NCBI GenBank assembly: GCA_019925095.2
Contig: CM034402.1
Coordinates: 5,157,501 to 5,221,500 of the forward strand
Origin: Dendrolimus kikuchii
Taxonomy: Eukaryota > Arthropoda > Insecta > Lepidoptera > Lasiocampidae
Reading direction: 5' to 3'
DNA: 64,000 bases
Below, piece after piece: positions 12,396 through 21,844 of this stretch; position 1 is the stretch's first letter, and the number at the start of each line of letters is the position of its first letter. A model generated the notes under the pieces. That model did no database searches, was not told the origin of the DNA, and worked only from the letters and a program-made list of their open reading frames with translations. The translations under genes were made by a program, and so were the position numbers.

Positions 12396-12740
12396 GTATA
12401 TATTTAAATATCATCACATTCCAAGGACAGGTTTTAAATTTCGTATAAAAAAAAATTCTTCGTTGTGTACTATGGTCCCGGTGTCTCGGGCCGCCCCAGA
12501 ATGTTCCGTCGTATATTACCCGTAACACAAACGTTGTTTGCTTAGCTTGAGGATGTACATATTGAAATAAATACCACTCACTACTACAGTGCTTCCATCT
12601 GGAAACGTCAATTGTCTGCGCCTTCTTGTAAGTCTCAAATTCTTCTCGTTCGCACACACATCACTTATCGTCGAATTCATCATCTGGTATTCTAATACCG
12701 TAACTGATAAAATCAACATAACAATGATGAAAATCTTCAT
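6109..12740 (-). CDS. DM4/12 family secreted protein, gene 1 (four exons, 202 aa)
   Basis: Exons on the minus strand: 12740-12582 (53 codons, phase 0 end), 11633-11452, 7975-7865, 6265-6109. All introns are GT-AG (donors GTGAGT, GTAAGT, GTAAGT) and phases agree, giving 609 nt including TAA. Residues 1-17 are hydrophobic, fitting a signal peptide. A tetrabasic RRRR site at 39-42 precedes QLTFPDGST, the hallmark N-terminal motif of the family. Exon 2 encodes a WNIALEI segment and the basic/acidic helix RELWEKLEAAL. Exon 3 has the core NGRSCIFRSVCE (Cys122 and Cys128). Exon 4 ends with Cys176 and Cys182 in a C-x5-CPFS tail, with an N-K-T glycosylation sequon between. The subtype is closer to gene 5 than to its tandem neighbours genes 2-4. 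Intron 2 (3.5 kb) holds several repeats. Function of the family is unknown to me; a secreted or matrix role is inference from the signal peptide and paired cysteines. Confidence 0.88.
6828..7030 (+). repeat. About 210-bp dispersed repeat (copy 1 of 2)
   Basis: The segment starting CAAGCTGCCAGCTGCCATCA and ending near TGGTGGTTCC recurs in the same orientation at 14936-15148 with few differences. It contains AGTTAGAGGG and two related TTTGTGG/ATTGTGG blocks. It has no coding capacity and its class is unknown. It lies in intron 3 of gene 1. Confidence 0.7.
7522..7750 (-). mobile_element. RTE-like LINE 3' fragment
   Basis: On the minus strand the frame 7749-7540 encodes the terminal segment of the RTE-like family (SRGRPRHTFHDQIDRVLAEG, then KPKWRSVVRAYPARELA) with its own stop, and then the TATG tail as TACATACATACATA at 7522-7536. 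The frame is intact over this stretch, suggesting a fairly recent, strongly 5'-truncated insertion into intron 3 of gene 1. Confidence 0.8.
8095..8290 (+). repeat. Family H interspersed repeat fragment
   Basis: It shares the phrase ATCAGCTATCTGCCAGTGAA and a following AATCGGT..CCGTTTC block with 57240-57340, and the general plan (conserved block, then CAGACAGA run) with the copies at 17448, 34710, 36975 and 47450. No coding frame is present. Confidence 0.5.
8381..8624. mobile_element. MITE with about 35-bp terminal inverted repeats
   Basis: The left arm (8381-8415) reads ATATATCGAGGGCTTCATAA followed by CAAATGGGCGTA. The right arm (8592-8624) is its near-perfect reverse complement, TACGCCCATTTGTTATGAAA followed by GCCTCGATATATA. 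Only about 170 bp lie between, with no coding frame. The ends read ATATATCGAG and CTCGATATAT, compatible with a TA or TATA target. It sits in intron 2 of gene 1. Confidence 0.75.
9093..9310 (-). mobile_element. Family B SINE-like repeat, 3' part
   Basis: The T-run at 9093-9107 is the poly(A) of a minus-strand copy. After it come GCAGAAGTTCAGCAGACAGG, the TGATGGAAAGCGGTTACCAT block, and GCCCTACCACCTGGC. The 5' half is missing. About 12 copies of this family occur in the window; fullest forms are at 60752-61067 and 55596-55910. Confidence 0.75.
9836..9980 (+). mobile_element. SINE tail (family F) carrying a 48-bp RTE-like insertion
   Basis: The phrase ATTACGCTTGTGTTACTGGT matches the tail of the tRNA-derived SINE at 52985-53227 (minus there). 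It is interrupted at 9883-9930 by only the last 48 bases of the RTE-like family (CCCGCAAGGGAACTGGCGTG plus TATG repeats). The insert is flanked by AGAAGACAATGGTGCC (9867-9882) and AGAAGACTCTGGTGCC (9931-9946), a 14/16 match that looks like a target-site duplication. Confidence 0.7.
10395..10620 (+). pseudogene. Non-LTR reverse transcriptase fragment
   Basis: Between 10503 and 10590 the plus strand encodes RACVLPVLTYGAETW, a stretch typical of the post-catalytic region of RTE-type reverse transcriptases. The upstream part (CACACAAAGAGCCTAAAAAT at 10426-10445) is shared with the insert at 15921-16290, so it is itself a dispersed repeat. The coding part is under 40 residues and out of any larger frame. 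Confidence 0.6.
10903..10965 (+). repeat. Compound microsatellite (AGAT)n/(AAAT)n/(AT)n
   Basis: Short runs of AGAT, then AAAT, then AT, in gene 1 intron 2 (7976-11451). Confidence 0.8.
11668..11935 (-). mobile_element. Family D retroposon 3' end with adjacent SINE B-box scrap
   Basis: At 11722-11935 the minus strand carries the family D tail: TCTTTATGGTACACCAATAC, then GGGCGGTCTTATCGCTAAAA. Immediately 5' at 11668-11715 is a piece with CCGGGTTCAATCCCTGGCAT, a pol III B-box-like sequence as in family F. It sits in intron 1 of gene 1, 36 bp from exon 2. Confidence 0.65.
12035..12332 (-). mobile_element. Family B SINE-like repeat, nearly full length
   Basis: A minus-strand copy from TTCAGCAGACAGGCAGACGG to the 5' terminus CCGTTCCTGCACGGATG. 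The body shows no selected frame; the open frames across it change between copies. It lies in intron 1 of gene 1 and abuts an AT microsatellite. Confidence 0.8.
12333..12402 (+). repeat. (AT)n microsatellite
   Basis: About 28 uninterrupted TA units (12334-12388) followed by degenerate TATG/TATA. It adjoins the 5' end of the family B copy. The repetitive Ile-Tyr frames across it are artefacts. Confidence 0.95.
12450..12548 (+). mobile_element. Family F SINE tail fragment
   Basis: TTGTGTACTATGGTCCCGGT and TCGTATATTACCCGTAACAC match the body and tail of the tRNA-derived SINE at 52985-53227. The copy ends about 35 bp inside intron 1 from the exon 1 donor of gene 1 (12581). Confidence 0.6.
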
Positions 12741-13074
12741 ATTTTATGCTACAATACTGGTCAATACACTAAGAAACACTAAACTCTATTTCATACGGTC
12801 AATACAAATTTCACATGACCGGATTTGTTTGTGTTTGCTTTTGTCAGTTATAATGTGGAAGGTAAGCTTACTTAAAAGCACAATTGTGTTTGTTTATTTG
12901 TAATCTAGTTTAAAAGCCTATATAGATCTCACTAATATGTTATTTTTAGGATTACGTAGCCGTTTTAGAAAAAAATTCAAACGTTTTCAAGTCAGGACTA
13001 TTCATCCGTCAGTATTTGTGTCACAGTCAATCTCAAAAATGTGTTGGTCTATGTACCTACAATTCATGGTGTTT

Positions 13075-13470
13075 TACAATAGCGTAGTAAACCGGCGAAA
13101 GAAGTAAAAATTAATGGTGGTCGCCATACACATACGAACACTAGTAAAACACTCTGTATATACGCGAGCCATCGCCCAGAACCGGTTAGTCACGAGTCGG
13201 GCAAACAATATGTACCACAAGCGCACAACTGCATATTTAGTTCCGCGCTTGCTAAATGACTTACCCGTTGAGTTTAGGGAAAGCATTACACCAAAAAAAT
13301 TATAATTAAACTTAAAATGCACTTATTAAACTAAATCTAAGGTTAAAATTGTTAAATGCTACGGACGTAGATATCCGTAGCACTAATATAAACCCAGAAG
13401 TTTTTTGTGCTATGTATAATTCAACAAGTTGTAATAATTTTGTTGTCTTGTTAAATAAATAAATAAAAAT
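13075..13470 (+). pseudogene. LINE 3' terminus (CR1/Jockey-like RT C-terminal end)
   Basis: The frame 13114-13305 encodes a C-terminus with YLVPRLLNDLPVEFRE, the (L/W)N-x-LP-x-x-(L/I)R signature seen at the end of many CR1/Jockey-group polymerases (compare LWNSLPLNIRQ at 63079-63264). It stops at 13303-13305. About 160 bp later the copy ends in TTGTTAAATAAATAAATAAA. The element is strongly 5' truncated. Confidence 0.6.
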
Positions 13471-14580
13471 AAAATAAATTTAAAAGTTTAATCCAATAAA
13501 AATATTTTTTAATATTTTTTTTGTAAGTTCACGTCGGGGTCACCGTTAATGGCGGTAAAACAACCTGTGAATTATAAATATGTATAATTTAGTTTCTTGT
13601 GGATTTAAATGTGTTCAAGATAATTTTCACGAGAACTTATCTCTATCTGTTCTGTCTGAACGTTGTCTACTTAATGACTACATCGTCTTTAGTCAACTGA
13701 CCAGTAAGTGAAAAGATTCGCCTTATATATTAATAATTAAATCTGGATTAGCCTGGATGCGACCGAGCCTTCTTTAAAGGTTCTATTATAAAATGAACAA
13801 AATCGTTAGAGCCATTTCAGAGATACATGAAACAAACAAATTTATAATATACAAGAATTACTCGTTCACAGTTTTAAAATTTATAAGTATTATCCTACCT
13901 ACTCTTTTGGAGCATTGTTATTCAGCTCTTATAAAATGATGACGATTTTCTCTAGTGACATTAAAATTTTACCTAAGTCGAATAGATAGCAAAATATTAT
14001 TCCAAAGTCGTGAAAATTGTTTCCCTTCTGTAACTTTTGAACTGTGAAGTGGAAAAGTTTGCTTTACAGGCCAAGTATATCGTGCTACTAAAAAAAGTTA
14101 AGAACCTACTCCTACTGGAGTCAGTACACTTATCAAGTGGCTAATATTATTTATTATTAAAAAAATTACCAACCTCTAATTCAAAACATATCCATATTAT
14201 ACTCTCATACAATTGTCTTAATAGGTATTGTTTGATTTTATACTTAGCATAGAACTGTCTGCGTGTCTTAGCAATGGCTTTGTATGTGCTTTATCCATAT
14301 TTGCACAGATATTTGCGCAGACCTGTCACATGTCGTAAGACAAACAGTTCGTTAGCTTTTCTCTACCAGTACTTCCTAACATAGCCTGGATTACAAAGAT
14401 ATTGTTAACAATATATAGTTCTGTGAAAGAATTGTTGCATGTTATTTCTCAAAAAGTTCCTATTACCGTAATATTTTGTATTACGTATATATGTTTATTT
14501 ATATCACAATATGCTACCTTCATAATCTGTATACTAATGAGTAGGTACATAAAGGTGTCTTTGAAAGTTACACTTGTGAC
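13471..14580. other. Intergenic sequence between genes 1 and 2
   Basis: AT-rich with no supported gene. The 70-codon open frame 14402-14614 does not begin with ATG and runs into a LINE relic. Promoter sequence of gene 1 should lie at about 12741-13060, but I see no convincing TATA/Inr pair. Confidence 0.4.
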
Positions 14581-14830
14581 TAAAAAATTGAGAGGAAAAA
14601 GATTCATGTGGTAAGGTCATGCTATGAGGAGGAATGAAACTCGATGAAAGTTATGTGACAAAAAGTATATTAAACTACAAGATCGACGGATACAACTATA
14701 TGTATAAAGGCAAACTAAAAAGAAGATGGATGGATTGCGTGAAGGTTAACACGATATGTAGTGTGACAGCGGACGTATGCCAGAACACTGGATTATAACA
14801 GGAAAAGGCATTCAAGAATTTCAAATTCAA
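14581..14830 (+). pseudogene. LINE C-terminal relic (GHAMRR type)
   Basis: The plus strand reads KLRGKRFMW, stop, GHAMRRNE and then, with a shift, KKKMDGL near 14720-14735. This corresponds to the WYGHVMRR..RPKKRWMD region at the C-terminus of many insect non-LTR polymerases. Several stops are present. Related relics are at 20000-20720 (minus) and 58280-58445 (plus). Confidence 0.6.
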
Positions 14831-14935
14831 TGGTATTTATCCCAAACTAAATACCACTAGAGAGAGAGATTGGGATAACTTAAAAGAAAAGAGAGAAATT
14901 ATATCTTCTATAAGGGCCAAATTTAATATTATTTT

Positions 14936-15148
14936 TACAAGCTGCCAGCTGTCATCAAAATTGCCGGGCTAAAACCAAGAGAATTATATTGTCTCTTTTA
15001 TTCTAATACAAATTCTATGTAGTTAGAGGGTGAAAGCATCAGTTCAACGTTCATTTCAATTATCTGTATTTGACCACAAATTTGTGGGACTTCCCAATGA
15101 GCCGTGTGTGACAGTTCGGCAACAAATTTGTGGTGGTTCCGTCTTAAA
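14936..15148 (+). repeat. About 210-bp dispersed repeat (copy 2 of 2)
   Basis: Same sequence and orientation as 6828-7030, from CAAGCTGCCAGCTGTCATCA to TGGTGGTTCCGTCTTAAATG. It is followed directly by a family C fragment. Confidence 0.7.
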
Positions 15149-15258
15149 TGATAACCTCTTAAGACTATAAGAGGCTACTGAGTCTAGGTCACCGACTTCT
15201 ATGGTTAAGGTTATATATCTGTTGTCCGAAGCAGGCACTAACCCACTAAAGAGTCAAA
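15149..15258 (-). mobile_element. Retroelement 3' fragment, family C
   Basis: CTCTTAAGACTATAAGAGGC, GAGTCTAGGTCACCGACTTC and CACTAACCCACTAAAGAGTC match the minus-strand copies at 1118 and 50165. Internal deletions have removed about half of the segment. Confidence 0.6.
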
Positions 15259-15496
15259 TAGACGATTGAAAGAAGAAAGAAAAAAAGAAAAACTTTATTT
15301 GAAGAAATTGCGACGCAATTACATTCCTTATACATTTCTATACACAAAGCATATTTTGAGAATTTGTACGCCGCATTTTCAGCAAACAAGGTTTGCACTC
15401 AGCATATTGCTGTGTCAGATATTGTTCCGCTGATTGCCGTATCATTACAGGTAGAAAATAAATCAATAAAGAAGTTATATGTAATCAGCCATTTAT

Positions 15497-15502
15497 TTTA
15501 TT
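15497..15502 (-). terminator. Polyadenylation signal overlapping the stop codon of gene 2
   Basis: On the minus strand the message ends CAATAAAATAAATGG, so the first AATAAA shares bases with the TAA stop (15500-15498) and a second follows 5 nt later. The 3' UTR may be very short. Confidence 0.5.
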
Positions 15503-18500
15503 GTAAATACAAATTGGAACATTCAGGGTACAATTTCGCGCAGTGACCAGTACTTCTGTGGGCTTCATCGTATTTGCTGTTTGAGTCGTCTACTTTTTGA
15601 TGTTTCGGAAATCTGAAATAAAATTAACATAAAAATTACAGATATTTATGAAACTATAACTAGAAGTAATGAATACGCTTATTTAAAGGCATAAATTAAA
15701 AACAAACCAAAGAGAATTGAAAATTTATGATTATGGTTTTCTAGGTCACAAGATGTAGTCTAAAAATGGATAAACATGAGCTTTATAGTGGCGGTTAAGA
15801 TAACCAGTGAGATGGAGGGTAGAGTTAGCGGTGGACCGCGGAGTACTTAATAATAATAATATAATAATAACAGCCCATAACTGTCCCACTGCTGGGCTCG
15901 GGCCTCCCACTGTAGGAGGACACACAAAGAGCCTAAAAATTAATAACCCAGGCAGAGAAAAGAAAAAAACAACACATATGTCACTAGATAGGACTATATA
16001 TAAGTATAGATATAAGGCCAACACTGCACATGCACTTCCTCACAACACCAGCATGTAACAGATACACTCTACATTACTATAAGTTTAGTATTAAAATTAG
16101 AACAAATTAATATAATAAGTTATTCTTAAGGTACACCACAACATAAAAATTACTAAATTAATGTCACACACAGTAACAAAAATAAACAATAAGCGTGTGT
16201 GGACAATAAAAATTTTCATAGAAATTAAGTAGTAAAAAAGGGTACGGAACTCGAGTCCGTAGAGATGTTAATAATAATAATAAAAAAACTATAGGAGGAA
16301 CGGACAGTACACCCGCCACGCTTGTCCAAGGAGGCTTGGCAGGTTTGACACATCGGTCATCTAGATGTGCAGGTTGCATCACGATGTTTTCCTTCACCGT
16401 TGTTAGCACGTGGTAATTGTAACAATAAGCATATTAGGTCAGAAAATTGCCTGAGTGGTGCATGCATTTCGCCCAGGATTGAACCTGCGCCCTTTGAATT
16501 TGGGACCCGTGCGCTGGACATTACGCTACCACGACTTCACTGACTGACCGCGGAGTACTTATCACGATCGAATTACAAATAGTTATCACTGAAAGCAGAT
16601 TTTTTTTATGGCAGGAGCTCAGCAGACAGGCAGACGGCCCAATTGATGGAACGCGGTTACCTTCGCCTATGGACATTTGCAACACCAAAGGTGCTACAAA
16701 TGCGCTGCTACTCTCTTAAGGGAGACTGGAATCTGATCACTAATGCCGGAACACAACTCAAGGTTGTTATGGTGGCATACTCTAGACCAGGGGTGGTAGC
16801 CATCCAGTCGGGTAAATGCCCTACCACCTGGCGCCTGTAGAAATTGTAGTACTTGCTATCTCACTCTTCATTGTAGACGCTCGTCAACAAGGGTTGCTCT
16901 AGATTTCCCTGGGATCCGCTTATCAGATCCTGACTGGGTGACAATGGGATCACTTCGAGAATATACTCTTTCGAACAAAAAATCGGTCCACAATTGATGA
17001 AGAAATCACATAACAAACAATTTTCGAGGGTTTCTCAGGAATTCTCTAAAACCCACACATCAAACCTTGACTTGGTAAGCATGAAACCACCTCGTCAAGA
17101 AAAAAATTGAAAATCGGTCCACAATATACAATTGTGTAACATACATACAAAAAATTGCAAACCTCCTCGTATTTTGAAGTTGGTTAAAAATAAAATATTT
17201 TTTTAAATAAATATTATCCAAATCAGAAATTTAGCACTGTCAAACAAATAACTCTAAAATATCTGGTTGAACTTTGAGTCAGTGGCATACTTACGTAAAT
17301 GTCGCCTTTACGATCTCCTCCAAGAATGTTCCTTGCTCAGTGCTGCCTTTGCCGGTCTCGCATAACATTCTCAGCACACATTCTCTACCGTTCCAGCCAA
17401 ACCTACAAGTAATGTGATTTTATTTTAAACTAGAATATGTCCGCGACTTCTTACATACTTTATTTGAAATTCCCGCGGGATTTCCGGGGCACAAAGTAGG
17501 TACCGCAGCATTTAAAAAGAATATAAACTATCGTTTTAGTCAAAACTGTGTCGTAATAAGCTAATTTTCATGCACCGGAACAACTACAACCCGCTCGCGG
17601 GAAAACTCCTGCAGTGTTACCGGGATAAAAAATAACACACAACTTTATTACACAACATTTTCTATCGATCAGTAAAAAAATCACATTGGAATACGATTTT
17701 TTTTAATCTGACCATGTTAAATTATTTCCAGAAAAATTCCCGCGACATTACCAGGATAAAAAATAGCGCAGATTTTAAGTCTAGGAATTTGCTGTCGATC
17801 AACGAAAACTGCATTAAAATCGGCTTAGTAATTTTTACATGAATCCCGAACAAATAGACAAACTGACAGACAAGTAATCTAAAAAAAAATGCGTAGTATT
17901 CTCCATCGTTTATACCTATAGTCTCTTCTACTTGGGTTTTAAGCGCGGTAATTTTATTTGATTTTGGTTTTTCCGACGTTTCGGCCACTGGAAAGTGACC
18001 GTGATCACGGAAGACAAAGATGTCAAGTGTCAACGAGTATTGTTAAAGTTTCATTTAGCCTACCGTCAACTTGTTAATTTTAATAATTTAGTTTTAATTA
18101 TGTTTATGGTTATTACTTACTCTATGGGAGTCTAATCTAATTTACTACCGCTTCGCAACATGTTATGGCTTAAAGAGAAGAAGCGGCGCAAGAAACTCTT
18201 CCTCAAACGTGCCTAGCTCTAATAATAATAAATAAAATTACTGCGCTTAAAACCGTTAAAACGTAGTTTTATTAAGCTTTAATGTAAACCCGAAATAAAT
18301 ACCGATTTGGAATATCGTGAATTACACACCCCTGAAAAAACTTCTCGAACTTCTCGTACAACGTTTTTCTGGTCTCCCTGTGATATAGAATCCGATTTTC
18401 GTGCAGTCCCAGGAACACGCTTGAATTCTTCTGCCTTTCATGCATTTCACGTCTTGAAGCATCATTCATTGTTTTCAGGTTATCTGTACTTCGTTTTGCA

Positions 18501-21500
18501 AACGCTGGGTTTACTATAAGTCGCCTGCATAGAAAATTGAACAATAATTCTACTTCTCTTAAATTAATATTTAGATACTTGTAATTAATAGATATGAAAT
18601 ACTTGAATTTAAACTCCACTACAAAGCAAAGCTATTTTTTTTAACACAAACGTGACATAGTAGAGCCATGCTGAAATCATTATCTAGATTTATAGATAGA
18701 TATCTTTGAAAATCATTTACCTAAATTTTAAAAACTAGTATTACAAAACAAGCATTCTAAGGGATCATATAAAAAATTAAAATTGATTATGTATTTTCTA
18801 GTTCTTAAAACTAGAAAACCCATAATCATTTTACATGATATTTTTAATGCCTAAATCGGGCAAACAGACCTCTTCCCTGCTGGAAAGTGGTTACCGTTTC
18901 CTATGGACGCCTATCGTCTTTCCAGCTTCTAGGATGGGATAGAAAAGATGGGATAAAGGAGATGGTTTATGGGGATAGGATAGTAGGAATAGGAATGCCA
19001 GGATACGGCAGAGGCGACAGGATAGAGGGGATAGAATAGGAGAGGGGAAATGAGCCATTGTAATACTCACTAATAGTATAAAACACGATTAACACAAGCC
19101 TTTTTATTTCATTAGTTCAGCAGACAGATAGACGGTCCGCCTGATGGGAAGCGGTTATCATCACCTATGGACATTTGTAAAGCTAAAGACGGTACAAATG
19201 TGTTGTCGCTCTCTAAAGGAAGACTGGTACTTGGCCACTAATGCGAACACAACTCAAGGTTATTATGATGGCATACTCTAGAGCAGGGGGGGTAGCCATC
19301 CAGACGGGCAAATGCCCTACCACCTGGCAAACAACAAAAAGCGTAAGAATTTCACGCCGACCTCAAGACCGACCATGCCAACCCCAAGACTCGGTAACTG
19401 TAGATAGCTGCTGTAGCAAGCTGGAATATAATTATTCTAGCATGGCTTTATACCATATTATGAAGACTTAACTAATGAAAATGTAAATCAGACTTCAGTC
19501 TAAGTCCTATGGATATTGGTGCTATACAAACAATTCTGTCTGAGCCAACATCGGCAATATCTTAGGGTATCAATAGGATAGTCGACGTATTCATGTGGAT
19601 ATAAACCCCACCCAAATATAATAAAAAAAATTCAAGACTTAGATAGACGTTATACTTACTTCTTATAGGGTACCTTACTCAAGACTTTTCCATTTTCATC
19701 CAAGTAATAAATGTGCTTCGACACATCATGTCTTCTAAGACTATTAAAGTCTTTTGAGTATCCTCTCAATGTGTTAAAAATTTCTGGATCATTCGGTAGT
19801 TCCCACGCTAGAGCTGCAGTGTTTCCAAACCAAATTATGTCACCAACTTGGATGTATCCTTGGTTTTGAGCACAGAAAACTGGAACAATTTTAACGGTAA
19901 TAGAGACGAATAAATACATATTGCTTAGTGTGTTGGGTAGACAATTAATTGTTAGACTTATTAATAAACTTTCATCTCCCTTTTTTCTTATACCTTCTCC
20001 GAATCATTTGTATTTGGTGCAATGTTTCTTTTCCTTCCATACTCCTCTATTCTGATCCGATGGAATACATCCTCTGTCACACTACAAATCATCATGTTAT
20101 CTGTCACATAATACAACCATTTCTTTCTTGGTCTACATTCTACATATTTATGGCCGCCAATCCTCCAATTGAACACTATTAAGTCGTAAGAGGCGACGAA
20201 ACAACCCACAGCCAGGTGGTAGAGGAATTTGCCCATCTGGATGGCTTCCCTCCCCTGGTCTAGATTATGCCGCCATAATAACCTTGAGTTGTATTCCGGC
20301 ATCAGTGGCCAGGTTCCAGTTTCTCCTTCAAGACCGGCAGCACATTGGCAGGACCTCTGGTATTGTTAGTGTCCACAGGCTACAGTAATAACTTGCCATC
20401 ATAGATGGGCCGTCAGACTGTCTGCTGTGCTTCAGCAATAAAAAAAATAAAAAACCCTCCTCATTACTGGTCCATACCACCTTAATCTTCTTTCTCTCAA
20501 ATTTTCAGTCACATACGCAACTTTTTCAAGTTTCTCACCTTATACATTCTTGTAACACCAGGCACCCGTCTTACCTTATTAACATTCTTATCTCAGCTGA
20601 GTGAAAACGTTTTTGGTCTATCAATTTAGTCACCCAACATTCGGACCCGTATAACATGACCGGTCGTATTTCAGATCTGTATATCTGACGCTATTATCAT
20701 CATAGATCGATTAATGAAAAGATTGATATGAAAACAAAACAACTGGCCAAAAATTTCTTGATCAAAATATAAGTAGCTCTTACATAATTACCTGCATCTT
20801 ACAAGTTGGAACATATTACTATGTCGCTTTCGGTTCTTACCGGCCCAATAAATTTTAGTTATCCGTGCAGAAATGGAGAAAGGATACTAATTCCCTGAGT
20901 TACTAATTAGTACCAGGTTGATAGTTAGTTTCCTGAATTAACGGGGCGACAGACAAATCAACCTAAAGTTTGCCTCTCTGGATAGCTGGTCTAGGGTACG
21001 TCGATATAACAACCTTCTGTTCTGGCATTAGTGGCCAGGTTCCAGTACACCTTCCCCCTTGAGGCCAACAGTACATTGGTAGCATCTTTGGTGTTGCAAA
21101 TATGCGGCGGTAACCAGTTTCCATCAGGTGGGCTGTCTGTGTGTTTGCTGGACTTTAGTAAAAAAAAATAAAAAAATGTGTGTTATGGCAGTTCACAAAC
21201 AGTAGAAGTGAAACAAAATGTGACAAGGGGTGAGAGGGATTCTAAATTTCATGACGTCACATTTCATATATTATATCGTAAGCTTTAAAACACGAAATTT
21301 GAAGTATTAACGATAAACTTAATTTTTAATAAATATAATGTAATCTATCTCATTCTCTCGTAGCCTTAGTCTAGCTTTTTCGTTTCATCGAGTTTCAAAT
21401 CACAACGATTCTAATGAAGTTACACTTCAAAAAGTTTAACGCCGTGAAGGATGAATCTCACTATAGGGGATACCAAAAACCGTGTGAAGTGGATGAGACA

Positions 21501-21746
21501 AAGTAGAATAGGATCTTGGGCTCCGAAATGATTGGTCCGGTAACCAAGATTTAATGCTATAATGATATCTTAATTACCTAATTGAAATGAACTCCCATCT
21601 GGAAATATTATGAACCTTTTACGTCGTGACAAAACTTTTGAAGATGTATCTTTCTCCGCTTTATAATCGATTCGCGTTTCGTTCTCATAAGCCAAAATCA
21701 TTCCTAGTATATTCATAAGTAAAAACGTGAAAAATTTAATCTTCAT
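15498..21746 (-). CDS. DM4/12 family secreted protein, gene 2 (five exons, 268 aa)
   Basis: Exons: 21746-21578, 19879-19660, 18524-18330, 17402-17295, 15612-15498; GT-AG throughout, total 807 nt including TAA. Residues 1-19 form a signal peptide ending ...MILA. SRRKR at 40-44 is a furin-like site before FIIFPDGSS. Exon 2 holds VFC (Cys59) and GNTAALAWELP, then IYYLDENGKVLSKVPY. Exon 3 opens with a KKR/LIVNPAFA/KR unit (129-141) and continues with a charged linker and a Tyr/Phe/Lys helix. Exon 4 has the core GWNGRECVLRMLCE (Cys203, Cys209) and exon 5 ends with YDEAH and C-x3-YP-x-C (Cys255, Cys262). Intron placement and phase (1,2,2,2) equal those of genes 3 and 4. The exon 3 donor is GTGTGT and the exon 1 donor GTAATT, both weak. 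A splice-acceptor-like TTTTTTCTTACAG lies 10 nt upstream of the ATG, so a 5' UTR intron is possible. Confidence 0.9.
15834..16561 (-). mobile_element. tRNA-derived SINE (family E) with nested insertion and 16-bp target duplication
   Basis: GACCGCGGAGTACTTA occurs perfectly at 15834-15849 and 16546-16561 and brackets the element. On the minus strand the head near 16480-16540 has a B-box-like GCAGGTTCAATCCTGGGC; the body includes TGTCAAACCTGCCAAGCC, and the tail GCCCAGCAGTGGGACAGT ends in ATT repeats. The copy at 43220-43405 is continuous where this one is split, so 15921-16290 is a later insert. The insert is flanked by TAGGAGG on both sides and shares ACACAAAGAGCCTAAAAATT with 10425-10445. 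All lies in the last intron of gene 2. Confidence 0.75.
16598..16840 (-). mobile_element. Family B SINE-like repeat, 3' part
   Basis: After a T-run comes ATGGCAGGAGCTCAGCAGAC and the standard family B body up to GCCCTACCACCTGGC. The 5' end is missing. Located in gene 2 intron 4. Confidence 0.75.
17448..17910 (+). repeat. Family H interspersed repeat
   Basis: Starts near ATATGTCCGCGACTTCTTAC and holds two tandem sub-blocks with CCCGCG(G/A)..TTCC(C/G)GG and GATAAAAAAT, the phrase TTGCTGTCGATCAACGAAAA, and a CAAATAGACAAACTGACAGA tail. It matches 34710-35050 and 36975-37440. The class is uncertain; no coding frame and no clear inverted termini. It begins in gene 2 intron 3, 46 bp upstream of exon 4. 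Confidence 0.6.
17934..18275. mobile_element. Fold-back MITE, family G (left end truncated)
   Basis: The right terminus reads CGCTTAAAACCGTTAAAACG followed by TAGTTTTATT. The left terminus retains GTTTTAAGCGCGGTAATTTT and a CCGACGTTTCGGCCACT block but lacks the outer TAAAACTACG part. Intact copies are at 24281-24733 and 33967-34430. The interior has ATGTTATGGCTTAAAGAGAA followed by GAAGCGGCGCAAG. It ends 55 bp below exon 3 of gene 2. Confidence 0.75.
18850..18915 (-). mobile_element. Family B-related 3' scrap
   Basis: CAAACAGACCTCTTCCCTGC and GAAAGTGGTTACCGTTTCCT are a diverged version of the family B 3' segment. It is too short for more. Confidence 0.4.
19110..19335 (-). mobile_element. Family B SINE-like repeat, diverged
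   Basis: GTTCAGCAGACAGATAGACG through CAAATGCCCTACCACCTGGC. Many substitutions mark it as older than the copies at 55-62 kb. In gene 2 intron 2. Confidence 0.65.
20000..20720 (-). pseudogene. LINE C-terminal relic split by a family B insertion
   Basis: Minus-strand 20181-20000 encodes RPRKKWLYYVTDNM and a downstream VTED motif. The upstream part, 20720-20457, gives a diverged VIRVRMLGD..DRPKTFSL and RVPGVTRMYKVRNL, with stops. Together they resemble the polymerase C-terminus also seen at 14581 and 58280. The two parts are separated by the plus-strand repeat at 20182-20456. The relic lies in intron 1 of gene 2. Confidence 0.55.
20182..20456 (+). mobile_element. Family B SINE-like repeat inserted in a LINE relic
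   Basis: Begins AAGTCGTAAGAGGCGACGAA (5' truncated), runs through CCAGGTGGTAGAGGAATTTG and ends CAATAAAAAAAATAAAAAA. Orientation is opposite to the host LINE relic. Confidence 0.7.
20860..21172 (+). mobile_element. Family B SINE-like repeat, diverged full-length form
   Basis: Starts ATCCGTGCAGAAATGGAGAA, the family 5' terminus, and ends GGACTTTAGTAAAAAAAATA. The centre shares GGCCAGGTTCCAGTACACCT with the 32460 copy, marking a subfamily with an extra CTTGAGGCCAACAG block. Confidence 0.65.
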
Positions 21747-21844
21747 TATATTTCACTGTAAGAAAAAATAAATTTTAGACATGTAGTTATTTTTGAATAA
21801 ACTCTAATGAATAAAACTTAATGTTAATCCTACAAGTAAACTAT

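Noticed and set aside
12088..12657. A 189-codon minus-strand open frame
   Set aside because: It runs through a family B repeat, an (AT)n microsatellite and the exon 1 region in a wrong frame; the Ile-Tyr run is the microsatellite.
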